Source of the DNA: Pseudomonadota bacterium
GTDB lineage: Bacteria; Pseudomonadota; Alphaproteobacteria; SP197
Assembly (NCBI GenBank): GCA_039028155.1
Contig: JBCCIS010000048.1
Location: 1 to 40,208 of the forward strand
Length of the DNA: 40,208 nucleotides
Reading direction: 5' to 3'
Made by a program: the position numbers and the translations under genes. Each line of letters begins with the position of its first letter. Position 1 is the first letter of the stretch. The notes under the pieces were generated by a model. That model saw only the letters and a program-made list of their open reading frames with translations. It was not told where the DNA came from and made no database searches. Below are positions 18,206-28,275 of this stretch, piece by piece.

Positions 18206-19259
18206 GAAGGGCGGTCAGGCCCTCGCCGAGGCCGGCGTCGACCAGGGTGCGTTCGCGTCGTGCCAGTTCGTGGTCGGCCTCGGCCATCATGGCGACCAGG
18301 GCGTTGAAGTCGGTCGTCGCGGTCCAGCCCAGCTTTTCCGTGGCCTTGGCAGCGTCGCCTTCCAGATGATCGACTTCGGTAGGGCGCAGATAACGCTCGT
18401 CGAATTCGACATGATCCTGCCAATTGAGGCCGGACTGCTCGAAAGCGGCTTCCAGAAAGTCGCGCACTGAATGGGACTGACCGGTCGCGACGACAAAGTC
18501 GTCCGGCGTGTTGTGCTGCAGCATGCGCCACATGGCATCGACATAATCGCCGGCGAAACCCCAGTCGCGCCGGGCATCCAGATTGCCGAGGTAAAGCTTG
18601 TCCTGAAGGCCTTCGCGAATGCGCCCGACGGCACGCGTGATCTTGCGGGTGACGAAGGTCTCGCCGCGCCTGGGTGACTCGTGGTTGAACAAAATGCCGT
18701 TGGCGACGAACAGGCCATAGGCCTCGCGATAGTTCCGCGCGTGCTCATGCGCCGCCACCTTGGCGGTGGCGTAGGGACTGCGCGGCTGGAACGGTGTTGC
18801 TTCATTCTGGCGCGGCGGCGCGTCGCCAAACATTTCCGATGATCCCGCCTGGTACATGCGGACATCGCGGCCGGTGCGCGCGACATAATCGCGCAGGCAT
18901 TCCAACAGCCGCAACGCACCCATGGCGACCACGTCGGCGGTGTATTCGGGCTCGTCGAACGAGACGCGGACATGGGATTGGGCGGCGAGGTTGTAGATCT
19001 CGTCCGGCTCCACCGCCTCGATGATCCGGCGCAGCGCGGTGCCGTCGGTCATGTCGCCGTAATGGCCGAACAGGCGCGCTTCCGGGTCGTGGGGGTCGCG
19101 GTAAAGGTGCTCGATACGGCCGGTATTGAACATGCTGGCGCGGCGGATGATGCCGTGGACGTCATAACCCTTGGCGATCAGCAATTCGCTGAGGTATGAG
19201 CCGTCCTGGCCCGTAATCCCGGTGATAAGAGCGCGGCGTCTACGCTCGGCTTCGGCCAT
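18198..19259 (-). CDS. gmd: GDP-mannose 4,6-dehydratase
   Basis: Gmd converts GDP-D-mannose to GDP-4-keto-6-deoxy-D-mannose with bound NADP. The 353-residue protein opens [43 protein letters not shown], an almost invariant family signature. It keeps [13 protein letters not shown], the catalytic region [11 protein letters not shown], YxxxK in [22 protein letters not shown], and [23 protein letters not shown] two codons upstream (19265) is an alternative start; GGGAG (in minus orientation) is placed 10 bases before the ATG and 4 before the GTG, favouring ATG. It is the first gene of a two-gene minus-strand operon, divergent from the heptose genes. Confidence 0.95.
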   Translation of the reverse strand: MAEAERRRRALITGITGQDGSYLSELLIAKGYDVHGIIRRASMFNTGRIEHLYRDPHDPEARLFGHYGDMTDGTALRRIIEAVEPDEIYNLAAQSHVRVSFDEPEYTADVVAMGALRLLECLRDYVARTGRDVRMYQAGSSEMFGDAPPRQNEATPFQPRSPYATAKVAAHEHARNYREAYGLFVANGILFNHESPRRGETFVTRKITRAVGRIREGLQDKLYLGNLDARRDWGFAGDYVDAMWRMLQHNTPDDFVVATGQSHSVRDFLEAAFEQSGLNWQDHVEFDERYLRPTEVDHLEGDAAKATEKLGWTATTDFNALVAMMAEADHELARRERTLVDAGLGEGLTALHG

Positions 19260-19453
19260 GGTCACATGTCTCCCGGCATTCCCGATACGGGGTCCCCTTG
19301 CGAGGCCGATGAACGCTGTTTCCCCGCCCTTGTCAAGCGGTCACCGGGAGAAAGCGCCGGCGATTGCGGGCAGGCCCATGGTGAGGCGCGTCTACCCACC
19401 ACGGAGGGGGCCGATTGCTCGTCGGCGCCGCAGGACCTATATCTCCCCCTGCT

Positions 19454-20218
19454 ATGCTGCGAACCTTGTTTCGATCGTCAAACAAGGCCGTGGAGCCGAC
19501 CGCCGCGCCCGCTGATACGGCGATCTACGCGATCGGGGACATTCACGGCTGTCCGGACCTCCTGGACACCCTGCATGGCCGGATCCTCGATCATGCGGCC
19601 ACGCTGGGGGTTTCGCGCAAGGTCGCCGTCTATCTGGGAGACTATGTCGATCGCGGCCAGGATTCGCGCGGCGTCATCGATATGCTGATCAAGGCACCGC
19701 TGCCCGACTTCGAGTGCGTCTTCCTGAAAGGCAACCACGAAGACGCCATGATGAGGTTCCTCACCGACAGCTCCGTCGGTCCAGGATGGATGGGTTTCGG
19801 CGGCGATACGACGCTGCTCAGTTACGGCGTCGATTGTCAGAGCCCGCCGGCGGCGCAAGAGGATGTGCTGGGCTTCCTGCAAAACCAGTTCGTGAGGAAT
19901 CTGCCGACCAGCCACCGCCAGTTCCTGGAGAACCTGGTGCTGAGCCACAGCGAAGGCGACTACTTCTTTGCCCACGCCGGGGTCAGGCCCGGCGTCGCGC
20001 TGGACGATCAGCGGCCCGAGGACCTGATCTGGATCCGCGAGGCGTTCCTGGAAAGCCCGCAAGCGTTTGGCAAGATGGTGGTGCACGGTCACTCCATTCG
20101 CCTGGAGCCGGAGTTCCGGCCCAACCGCATCGGCATCGATACCGGCGCGGTCTTTACCGGCGTCCTGACCTGCCTGGCGCTATGGGGCGAGGAGCGGGAT
20201 GTCCTGCAAACCGGCTGA
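19454..20218 (+). CDS. Metallophosphoesterase (PPP-type Ser/Thr phosphatase or ApaH-like)
   Basis: The 254-residue enzyme has the full PPP-family motif set: GDIHG (IYAIGDIHGC), GDYVDRG (YLGDYVDRGQDSRGV), GNHE (KGNHEDAMM), and the later metal histidines in YFFAHAGVRPG and VVHGHS. These bind two metals for phosphoester hydrolysis. The frame opens at a TTG at 19415 with a good GGAGG eight bases upstream, giving 13 more residues; the ATG at 19454 matches the MLRxLF-type N-terminus I expect for alphaproteobacterial relatives but has no clear ribosome site. It leads the heptose run, and its end overlaps gmhB by 20 bases. Its substrate is unknown. Confidence 0.85.
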   Translation: MLRTLFRSSNKAVEPTAAPADTAIYAIGDIHGCPDLLDTLHGRILDHAATLGVSRKVAVYLGDYVDRGQDSRGVIDMLIKAPLPDFECVFLKGNHEDAMMRFLTDSSVGPGWMGFGGDTTLLSYGVDCQSPPAAQEDVLGFLQNQFVRNLPTSHRQFLENLVLSHSEGDYFFAHAGVRPGVALDDQRPEDLIWIREAFLESPQAFGKMVVHGHSIRLEPEFRPNRIGIDTGAVFTGVLTCLALWGEERDVLQTG

Positions 20219-20864
20219 CACGCGCGTCTGCGACGATGGCATCTGGCGCGATCTGCGCGTTGAGGCCGGCGGCCTGCGCGATCGGCCTGTCCTGTTTCTG
20301 GACCGTGACGGTGTCATTGTCGAGGAAGTGACCTATCTGCATCGTCCGGGCGACGTTCGGCTGATTGATGGTGTCGTCGGCTTGATCACACGGGCATCGC
20401 AGGCTGGCGCGGGCGTCGTCGTCGTCACCAATCAATCCGGTGTCGGGCGCGGCCTTTATGGCTGGTCCGATCTGGCGGCGGTCGAGGACGAGATCGCGCG
20501 GCAGTTGGGTGACGACAAGGCGGCGGTGCAGGCGGTCTTCGCTTGCCCGTTCCACGCCGACGCCCGTCCGCCCTTTGACTCCGCCGATCACCCCGCACGC
20601 AAACCCAATCCCGGCATGCTGTTGATGACGGCGGACCTTTTGGGCGCCGACCTCGCGCGATCGTGGATCATCGGTGACCGCGCGACGGATCTCATGGCCG
20701 CCAGCCGGGCTGGTCTGGCGGGCGGCCTGCTGCTGGGCGAAGGGTATGACGAGGGCGAGGCCGAACGCGCCCTGTCCCTGGCCGGTGACCAGTTTCAGGC
20801 GCGGCGGATCGAACGCCTGGATGAGGCCGACGAGCACATCGCTTGGTTGGGCGCATCGGCTTGA
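20199..20864 (+). CDS. gmhB: HAD phosphatase, GmhB-like (heptose bisphosphate phosphatase)
   Basis: GmhB removes the 7-phosphate from D-glycero-D-manno-heptose 1,7-bisphosphate in ADP-heptose synthesis. HAD motif I is LFLDRDGVIVEE (Asp 35 nucleophile and Asp 37), motif II is VVVTNQSGVGRGLY, the motif III lysine is in RKPNPGML, and motif IV is WIIGDRATDLMAA, all in histidinol-phosphatase/GmhB order. The zinc loop, usually CPxH...CxC, reads ACPFHADARPPFDSADHPARKP: the first Cys and His remain but the CxC pair is missing. The first 29 residues are an extension upstream of motif I. It overlaps the phosphoesterase gene by 20 bases and is followed by gmhA, which supports the heptose assignment. Confidence 0.82.
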   Translation: MSCKPADTRVCDDGIWRDLRVEAGGLRDRPVLFLDRDGVIVEEVTYLHRPGDVRLIDGVVGLITRASQAGAGVVVVTNQSGVGRGLYGWSDLAAVEDEIARQLGDDKAAVQAVFACPFHADARPPFDSADHPARKPNPGMLLMTADLLGADLARSWIIGDRATDLMAASRAGLAGGLLLGEGYDEGEAERALSLAGDQFQARRIERLDEADEHIAWLGASA

Positions 20865-20916
20865 CCGGCTCCCTTCCGGGGTCTATGCGGGAAGCACCGG
20901 GAAGGGACAGCGGTTC

Positions 20917-21510
20917 ATGGACATCGAGCGGTTTTTCGACGCCGAGCTGGCGCAGCACAAGGAGGTCGCCGCGGCGACCGGCGCCGAACTAGCCGCGCCG
21001 TTCCGGCGTCTGGTCGATATCGCCGTTGCCAGCATCAAGGCCGATGGCAAGCTGCTCTTCTTCGGCAATGGCGGCAGCGCGGCCGACGCCCAGCACCTGG
21101 CGACCGAATTGACCGTTCGTTACGTCGACAACCGCACGGCCATCGCCGCGATCGCGCTGACGACTGACACCTCCGCGTTGACCGCAATCGGCAACGACCT
21201 GGGTTTCGAATACCTGTTCGCCCGCCAGATCGAAGCGCTTGGCCGCGCCGGCGACGTCGCCATCGGTATCTCGACGTCAGGCCGCAGCGCCAACATCAAA
21301 CTGGCACTGCGCCAAGCCCAGGACATGGGGTTGACCGCGGCCGCTCTTACAGGTGGTGGCGGTGGTGAATTGGTCGGCCTGGCCGATCCTCTGCTGATGG
21401 TGCCGTCGACGGTCACAGCGCGCGTACAGGAGATGCACATCATGCTGGGCCAGATGCTGTGTGGTGCGCTGGAGATCGAACTTGGCTTGGCCGAGGACCC
21501 GCACTCGTGA
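20917..21510 (+). CDS. gmhA: Phosphoheptose isomerase
   Basis: GmhA isomerises sedoheptulose 7-phosphate to D-glycero-D-manno-heptose 7-phosphate, the first step of inner-core LPS heptose synthesis. The 197-residue protein is a single SIS domain with LLFFGNGGSAADAQHLATELTVRY and VAIGISTSGRSANIKLAL, the two phosphosugar-binding loops, and VPSTVTARVQEMHIMLGQMLC, containing the active-site Glu/His region. The open frame extends upstream to 20674, but that part shadows gmhB; the ATG at 20917 with GGGA ahead and family length fits. It overlaps the GTG of hldD by four bases. Confidence 0.94.
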   Translation: MDIERFFDAELAQHKEVAAATGAELAAPFRRLVDIAVASIKADGKLLFFGNGGSAADAQHLATELTVRYVDNRTAIAAIALTTDTSALTAIGNDLGFEYLFARQIEALGRAGDVAIGISTSGRSANIKLALRQAQDMGLTAAALTGGGGGELVGLADPLLMVPSTVTARVQEMHIMLGQMLCGALEIELGLAEDPHS

Positions 21511-22486
21511 TCCTGGTGACGGGCGGTGCCGGTTTCATCGGCTCGAACATTGTCGCGGACCTCACGGCGACGACCAACAGCCCGATCGCGGTCGCCGATT
21601 CGGTCAATGACGACCACCGGCGCGCCAACATCGCCAAGCACAATGTCGCAGAGATCGTTGAGCCCGACCAGATCGTGTCGTGGCTGAAGGGCCGCGGCGA
21701 CCTCGAGGCGATCATCCATATGGGCGCGGTGTCGTCGACGACGGAAACCGACGTCGATCTGATCCTGCGCTCCAATGTGTGGTTGTCGCTTTTCCTGTGG
21801 GACTGGTGCGCCGACCATGACGTCCCGTTGATCTACGCCTCGTCGGCCCAGGTTTATGGCGACGGCGAGCAGGGCTTTGTCGACGACGAATCGACGGGCG
21901 CGCTAGAGCGGCTCCGGGCGATCACGCCCTATGGCGCCAGCAAGTTGTTGTTCGACCAGTTGGTCATGCGCGAAGTCGGCATGGGCCGCAAGACGCCGCC
22001 GCAATGGGCCGGTCTGCGTTTCTTCAACGTCTATGGCCCGAACGAGTACCACAAGGGCGACCAGCGCAGCGTCATCGTCAAGGCCTATCCGGATCTGGCG
22101 GCGGGCGGTCCAATGCGGCTCTTCAAATCTTATCGTGACGACTATCCCGATGGCGGTCAGACCCGCGACTTCATCCATGTCGCCGATTGTGTCGATGTCG
22201 TCGCGTGGTTGCTTAAGCACTCCGATGTCAGCGGCCTCTTTAACGTCGGAACCGGCCAGGCGCGCACATGGCTGGATTTAGCGCATGCCATGTTTGCCGC
22301 GATCGGGCACGAGCCCCGGATCGAGTTCATCGAGATGCCTGATATCCTGCGCGGTTGCTATCAATACGCGACCGAGGCTGACATGACGAAGCTGCGCGAT
22401 GCCGGCTACACCAAGCCGTTCACCAGTCTTGAAGAAGGTGTTGGCGATTACGTCAAAAACTATCTAGCCGCCGACGGTGCTTACCG

Positions 22487-22490
<4 letters not shown>
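21507..22490 (+). CDS. hldD: ADP-L-glycero-D-manno-heptose 6-epimerase
   Basis: HldD (RfaD) epimerises ADP-D-glycero-D-manno-heptose at C6 to give the ADP-L,D-heptose used in LPS. The 327-residue SDR enzyme starts [19 protein letters not shown] from a GTG whose last bases overlap the gmhA stop (GTGA, 21507-21510). The substrate stretch [22 protein letters not shown] is the HldD hallmark, with the catalytic tyrosine in [11 protein letters not shown]. The bifunctional kinase/adenylyltransferase HldE needed between GmhB and HldD is not in this window. The stop overlaps the glpK ATG (ATGA). Confidence 0.94.
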
Positions 22491-23974
<1,484 letters not shown>

Positions 23975-24005
23975 TCACCAAGAACATCAACAGGAGAGTG
24001 CGGCC

Positions 24006-24923
24006 ATGACCCGTCCAGCCCCGGAGAACGTCACCAAAATCACCTGCGTCGGTTCCGGCACCATCGGCAGCGGCTGGGCCGCCTGGTTCCTGGCCCAGGG
24101 CAGGGACGTCACCATGACCGATCCGGCGCCGGACGCTGAAGCCAAGGCGCGCGTCAACGTCGATCAGGCCTGGCCTTATCTGGAGGAACTCGGCCTGAAG
24201 CCGGGCGCTAGCCGCGAGAGGCTTTCTTTCGAGCCGGATCTCGCCAAAGCCGTCGCCGATGCCGAGTTCATCCAGGAAAGCGCGCCCGACCGCGAACAGC
24301 TCAAGATCGACCTGTTCGCCGAAATCGATGCCGCCGCGCCCGCCGACACGGTGATCGCCAGCTCCAGCTCTGCCTTCCTGCCGACCAGCCTGCAGTCAAA
24401 GTGCGGGCGCCCCGAGCGGGCTATCATCGGCCACCCTTTCGTACCGTCTTATCTGGTTCCGCTGGTTGAAGTGGTCGGCGGTGAAAAGACGGCGCCGGAG
24501 GTGCTGACCTGGTCGCATGCGTTCTATGAGGCCGTCGGCAAGAAGGCGATGACGCTGAAGAAGGAGATCGAAGCCTACGTCGCCAACCGGCTGCAGCATG
24601 TCATCTTCGAGGAAGCATCAAGCCTGGTCGCCCAGGGCATATGCGACTTCGAGGATATCGATACGGCGATGAGCTACGGTCCCGGCATGCGCTGGGCTTT
24701 TGCCGGCCCGGTCATGTGTTATCACCTGGGCGGCGGCAAGGGCGGTGTGCGCCACATGATCGACCACTTCGGCTGGACCGGCAAAGAGGAAGACAAACAG
24801 GCGCTGATTGCCTCGGTCGATGCCATGGTCGGCGACGCATCGGTCGAGACGTTGGAGGCATGGCGCGACGCCAATTTGGTGGCGATGCTCAAGGCCTTTC
24901 AGCCGTCACCGAAATCCGACTGA
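24006..24923 (+). CDS. 3-hydroxyacyl-CoA dehydrogenase-family enzyme, L-carnitine dehydrogenase-like
   Basis: The 305-residue NAD-dependent dehydrogenase has an N-terminal Rossmann motif, ITCVGSGTIGSGWAAWFLAQG (residues about 11-31), FIQESAPDREQLKIDLFAEID, and ASSSSAFLPTSLQSKCGRPERAIIGHPFVPSYLVPLVEVVGG, where GHPF(x)PxYL(x)PLVEV matches the carnitine 3-dehydrogenase type rather than fatty-acid FadB. The C-terminal helical domain (VANRLQHVIFEEASSLV) completes the fold. AGGAGA is a good ribosome site. A close relative such as another 3-hydroxy-acid dehydrogenase is possible. It is followed directly by the APH-type kinase. Confidence 0.72.
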   Translation: MTRPAPENVTKITCVGSGTIGSGWAAWFLAQGRDVTMTDPAPDAEAKARVNVDQAWPYLEELGLKPGASRERLSFEPDLAKAVADAEFIQESAPDREQLKIDLFAEIDAAAPADTVIASSSSAFLPTSLQSKCGRPERAIIGHPFVPSYLVPLVEVVGGEKTAPEVLTWSHAFYEAVGKKAMTLKKEIEAYVANRLQHVIFEEASSLVAQGICDFEDIDTAMSYGPGMRWAFAGPVMCYHLGGGKGGVRHMIDHFGWTGKEEDKQALIASVDAMVGDASVETLEAWRDANLVAMLKAFQPSPKSD

Positions 24924-24934
24924 CACCGCCTGCT

Positions 24935-25948
24935 TTGTCGGACGACGGCGACCACGCGCTAAGGCAGTCCTGGCAGCGCGGTACGCCTGCGCTGGAGGTG
25001 GATGACGCCCGGCTTGCCGACGCCATCGCCGCGATTGTTCCCGGCGCGCGGCTGCGTTCGGTCACGCCGTTATCCGGTGGCTTGGCCAACACAAACCTTC
25101 ATCTATCGTTTGCCGGCGAACCCGGCGATCTGGTCTTGCGTCTATACCAGCGCGATCCCGGGCAGATGATGAAGGAAGCAGCGATCGCGGCACGTTTGGA
25201 TGGACGGGTTCCTCTCGCCGACTATCTGCATGTCGAGCCCGATCCCGAGCGGCTGGGGGCGCCGTTCGCCCTGTTGCGCTGGATCGACGGCGTCACGCTG
25301 GACAGTATGTTGCCGCAACTTGAGCAATCCGAGCTCGATGCCCTCGGCGAGACACTCGGTCGACTGCTGGCGACGATGCATGGCGTGCGCTTCGGCCAAT
25401 CTGGATTCCTCGATGGCGATCTCAAGGTCGTCGAAGCCTTTTCGCCCGGGGGCGCGGGCCTGATCGCCTTTTGCGCCGCAAATCTGGCCGACGAGTTGGT
25501 TGGAAAACGTCTGGGGAAGGCCCGATGCCGCGAACTCATGGCCTATGTCGAACGACACGCGGGCAGGCTGGACCACTGGCAAGGGCCGGCATGCCTGACC
25601 CATGCGGATTTCGGTGGTTCGAACATCCTGATCAAGCAGACGGACGGTACGTTCGACGTTGCTGCCATACTGGACTGGGAGTTTGCCTTTGCCGGTTCGC
25701 CGTTCTTCGATCTCGGCAACCTGACTCGCCCTCCACTGGATGGGCGTCCATCGTTTCTGGTGTCTCTGGAGCGGGGCTACCGGACCATCGACAGCAGCCT
25801 GCCCGATGACTGGCAGGCGTTGTCGCGTCTAGTCGATCTGACCGCCTGGATCGACTTCGCGGGCCGCCCGGCCGTAAGCCAAGCCGTGCTCGACGACGCC
25901 ATCGCCACGATCGACCGCACAATCTGTGCTGTTCAGGGAAGTCTGTAG
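24935..25948 (+). CDS. APH-family phosphotransferase (choline/aminoglycoside kinase-like)
   Basis: The product has the eukaryotic-like kinase fold of APH proteins: N-lobe VTPLSGGLANTNLHLSFAGEPGDLVLRLY, the catalytic loop LTHADFGGSNILI (Brenner motif HxDxxxxN), and the metal aspartate in AAILDWEFAFAGSPFFDLGNL. The frame has no ATG before the N-lobe. A TTG at 24935, a GTG at 24998, or even a CTG overlapping the previous stop (24920) are candidates, so the start is uncertain. Substrate is unknown: similar kinases phosphorylate choline, ethanolamine, fructosamine or homoserine. Its 3' end overlaps the convergent MBL gene by 16 bases. Confidence 0.75.
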   Translation: MSDDGDHALRQSWQRGTPALEVDDARLADAIAAIVPGARLRSVTPLSGGLANTNLHLSFAGEPGDLVLRLYQRDPGQMMKEAAIAARLDGRVPLADYLHVEPDPERLGAPFALLRWIDGVTLDSMLPQLEQSELDALGETLGRLLATMHGVRFGQSGFLDGDLKVVEAFSPGGAGLIAFCAANLADELVGKRLGKARCRELMAYVERHAGRLDHWQGPACLTHADFGGSNILIKQTDGTFDVAAILDWEFAFAGSPFFDLGNLTRPPLDGRPSFLVSLERGYRTIDSSLPDDWQALSRLVDLTAWIDFAGRPAVSQAVLDDAIATIDRTICAVQGSL

Positions 25949-26832
25949 ACCGACGTCTCCTCCGGCGGACCGTCGGTCACCACGCGTCCAGTCTCGGCCA
26001 TGTGGATCAGGTGGGCCAGCACGGAACGTCGCGCGGCCGGATGTAGGCGTGGATGCACATCGGCGTACATGGCCTCCACCATGTCGGCGATGGTGTGGGT
26101 GCCCGCCTCGATCTGCGCTATGATCTGGGCCTCGCGCGCCTGGCGATGATCGATCAGGGCCCGGACATGGGTCTCAGGGTCGGTGATGGCGGGTCCGTGG
26201 GTCGGGTAATAGACCCGATCGTCGCGGCTTAGCAGCAGATCCAGGCTCTTCATGTAAGCCGCCATGTCGCCGTCCGGCGGCGAGACGACGGTGGTTGACC
26301 AGCCCATCACGTGGTCGCCGCAAAACAGCGCGCTTTCCTCGCGTAGACAGAAGCTCATGTGGTTCGACGTGTGGCCCGGCGTGAAGACGGCCTCAGTCGA
26401 CCAGCCGGCGCCTTCGATGACATCGCCATGGCGGACCTTATGGTCCGGGGCGAAGTCGTGATCGGCGCCTTCCTCAATGACGATGCCGGGTTCCGGCCGC
26501 CCGGAACCGTGCGGGCCGAAGGCCCAGGTCTCGGCGCCCGTCGCCTGTTTCAAGAGCGCCGCCCCCGGCGAATGGTCCATATGGGTGTGGGTGACCAGCT
26601 GGTGGGTAACGGTCTCGCCGTCGAGCGCCGTCAAAACGGCATCAATGTGCTTGGGATCGGCGGGTCCAGCGTCGACGACGGCGACCTCGCCGCGGCCAAT
26701 GATGTAGGTGCCGGTGCCGTGATAGGTGAAGGCCGAGGCGTTGTCGGCGACGACGCGGCGTATCTGGGGCGAGCACGACGTCACCGCGCGATAGGTGACG
26801 GTCTCTTCATGGACAAACGGTATGGTCGACAT
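25933..26832 (-). CDS. MBL-fold metallo-hydrolase (LACTB2-like)
   Basis: The 299-residue protein carries the MBL signature VTHTHMDHSPGA (about residues 79-90), GRGEVAVVDAGP as the preceding beta-strand/Asp motif, FTPGHTSNHMSF and GDHVMGWSTTVVSPPDGDMAAYMKSLDLL, and the metal-binding YPTHGPAI. A winged-helix-like C-terminal domain (LIDHRQAREAQIIAQIEAGTHTIADMVEAMYADVHPRLHPAARRSVLAHLIHMAE) is the LACTB2 arrangement, whose human member is an endoribonuclease; many bacterial relatives are uncharacterised. It is transcribed away from the b561 gene, with about 100 bases between. Confidence 0.84.
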   Translation of the reverse strand: MSTIPFVHEETVTYRAVTSCSPQIRRVVADNASAFTYHGTGTYIIGRGEVAVVDAGPADPKHIDAVLTALDGETVTHQLVTHTHMDHSPGAALLKQATGAETWAFGPHGSGRPEPGIVIEEGADHDFAPDHKVRHGDVIEGAGWSTEAVFTPGHTSNHMSFCLREESALFCGDHVMGWSTTVVSPPDGDMAAYMKSLDLLLSRDDRVYYPTHGPAITDPETHVRALIDHRQAREAQIIAQIEAGTHTIADMVEAMYADVHPRLHPAARRSVLAHLIHMAETGRVVTDGPPEETSVYRLP

Positions 26833-26932
26833 GGGAAGAGACTAGTCGCCTGAGCCCGGCTTCGCCATCCCGCGACGGCGGCTTCTCGTCAAACCCCAGT
26901 GGCGAACCTAACCGGCGAGCACCGTTGGATCG

Positions 26933-28147
26933 TCATTCCCCCGACTTCGTCGCCTCCAGGATGATCTCGATCTCGACATCGGGTCCCACCATGCCGCCGC
27001 TGGGACCGATGCCGAAGGCCAGCCTGTCGGTTGTCGTCACACCCTCGGCAAAGGCGCGCCCATCTCGGATCTCCAAGGAAAAGGGCAATGTCAATGGCTG
27101 CTCTTGTCCCGCGAGTGACAGCAAACCGCGCGCCTCAAAAGCGTTCTCGCCGGTCTTGACGAAGTCGTCGGATGTGAAGGTGGCAAAGGGGTGTCCGGCC
27201 GCGTTCAGGTAGTCCGGCGAAATCGCCTGCTCGGTCACGCTGCCGATGGTGAGACTGCCGATATCGATCGTGACGACGACGTTCGCAGCCTCGAGATCGT
27301 CCGGGTCAAACGTGATCGCCGCGTCCCAGTTCCCGAACGTCCCGTTCAGCGGCGATCCCTGCATCGTGGGCCGGATGTTGATCTGGCTCGATTGCATGTC
27401 GACGATCCACCCCGTCTCCGCGGCGTCAACTTGACCGATGTCGGCCACCACCGAATCCGTGCTGCGTTCACCGATTTCGTAGACAAGAACAACAGCGGCA
27501 GCGAGAACCAGGAACGACAACGCCGCCAGCAACGCGGGACGCCGCGCAACCGGTGTTTCCGGAATGTCTTCGGCACTGGCTTTGTACATGCCGGGGATCA
27601 TGCGCCGCAGTGTGCCGTCGCGATCGACAACGGCGTGCTTCAACGCGCCGCCGATATGCAGCACGAGCGCGAGGCCCAACAGGATCACGGTGCAGGTGTG
27701 GGCGACGCCAAAGAAGGATGCGAGATCCGGATCCTTGGGAATGAAGGGCAGGTCTTGTGAGAATGGCCACCAGATGGGCGCAAGGCCTTCGGTCGCCGCG
27801 TGGTACAGCCAGCCTGTAACGGGCATGACGATGATGGCGCCGTACAGGATCCAATGGACGGTTTGGGCGGCAAAGGCCTCTAGCTTCTTGTCGGCGTTGA
27901 GCAGGCGCGGGTGCGGCTGAACGCTGGCCCAGATCACCCGGATCACGGCGAGGACGAACAGAGTGATCCCTACCGTCTTGTGCAGAGAATAGACAATGAG
28001 CTTCCTGTCTGCTTGTGCTACCGAGTCTTCAGGCAGCTCCTGCATGAGCAGACCAAGTGGAATGAGCGCCAGGATCAGAACGGCAATCGACCAGTGAAGG
28101 AGCTGCGCGACGAGACCGTAGGAAGCTCTCGTGTTGTTCAGCATCAT
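26933..28147 (-). CDS. Cytochrome b561-YceI fusion protein
   Basis: The 404-residue protein joins two domains. Residues about 1-180 are a four-helix cytochrome b561 domain, with haem-ligand histidines in LVAQLLHWSIAVLILALIPLG, IVYSLHKTVGITLFVLAVIRVIW, FAAQTVHWILYGAIIVMPVTGWLYH and LVLHIGGALKHAVVDRDGTLRRMIPG. A fifth membrane helix follows (about 205-225), then a periplasmic YceI lipocalin-like domain. The frame extends upstream to 28207, but a hairpin lies there and AGGTGA precedes the tandem ATG at 28147/28144. YceJ-YceI are usually separate genes; here they are fused, and a second YceI gene lies upstream. A role moving quinone electrons or isoprenoid ligands is inferred. Confidence 0.88.
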   Translation of the reverse strand: MMLNNTRASYGLVAQLLHWSIAVLILALIPLGLLMQELPEDSVAQADRKLIVYSLHKTVGITLFVLAVIRVIWASVQPHPRLLNADKKLEAFAAQTVHWILYGAIIVMPVTGWLYHAATEGLAPIWWPFSQDLPFIPKDPDLASFFGVAHTCTVILLGLALVLHIGGALKHAVVDRDGTLRRMIPGMYKASAEDIPETPVARRPALLAALSFLVLAAAVVLVYEIGERSTDSVVADIGQVDAAETGWIVDMQSSQINIRPTMQGSPLNGTFGNWDAAITFDPDDLEAANVVVTIDIGSLTIGSVTEQAISPDYLNAAGHPFATFTSDDFVKTGENAFEARGLLSLAGQEQPLTLPFSLEIRDGRAFAEGVTTTDRLAFGIGPSGGMVGPDVEIEIILEATKSGE

Positions 28148-28199
28148 GGCGTCACCTGCCATCGAAAAACGGCGGCCGAGCATGGCGATACGGCCGGAC

Positions 28200-28226
28200 G
28201 CCGACACCTCGATCAGAGGTGTCGGC
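28200..28226. terminator. Eleven-base perfect hairpin between yceI and the b561-YceI gene
   Basis: GCCGACACCTC and GAGGTGTCGGC (arms 28200-28210 and 28216-28226) form a perfect stem with loop GATCA in the 128-base gap between the two minus-strand genes. No T-tract follows on the minus strand, so it may act as an attenuator or protect the upstream mRNA 3' end, giving unequal expression of the two genes. Confidence 0.5.
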
Positions 28227-28275
28227 GATCTCTACACGTATACACGTTGCGAAGCGAACGGCAACGCGACGGTGA

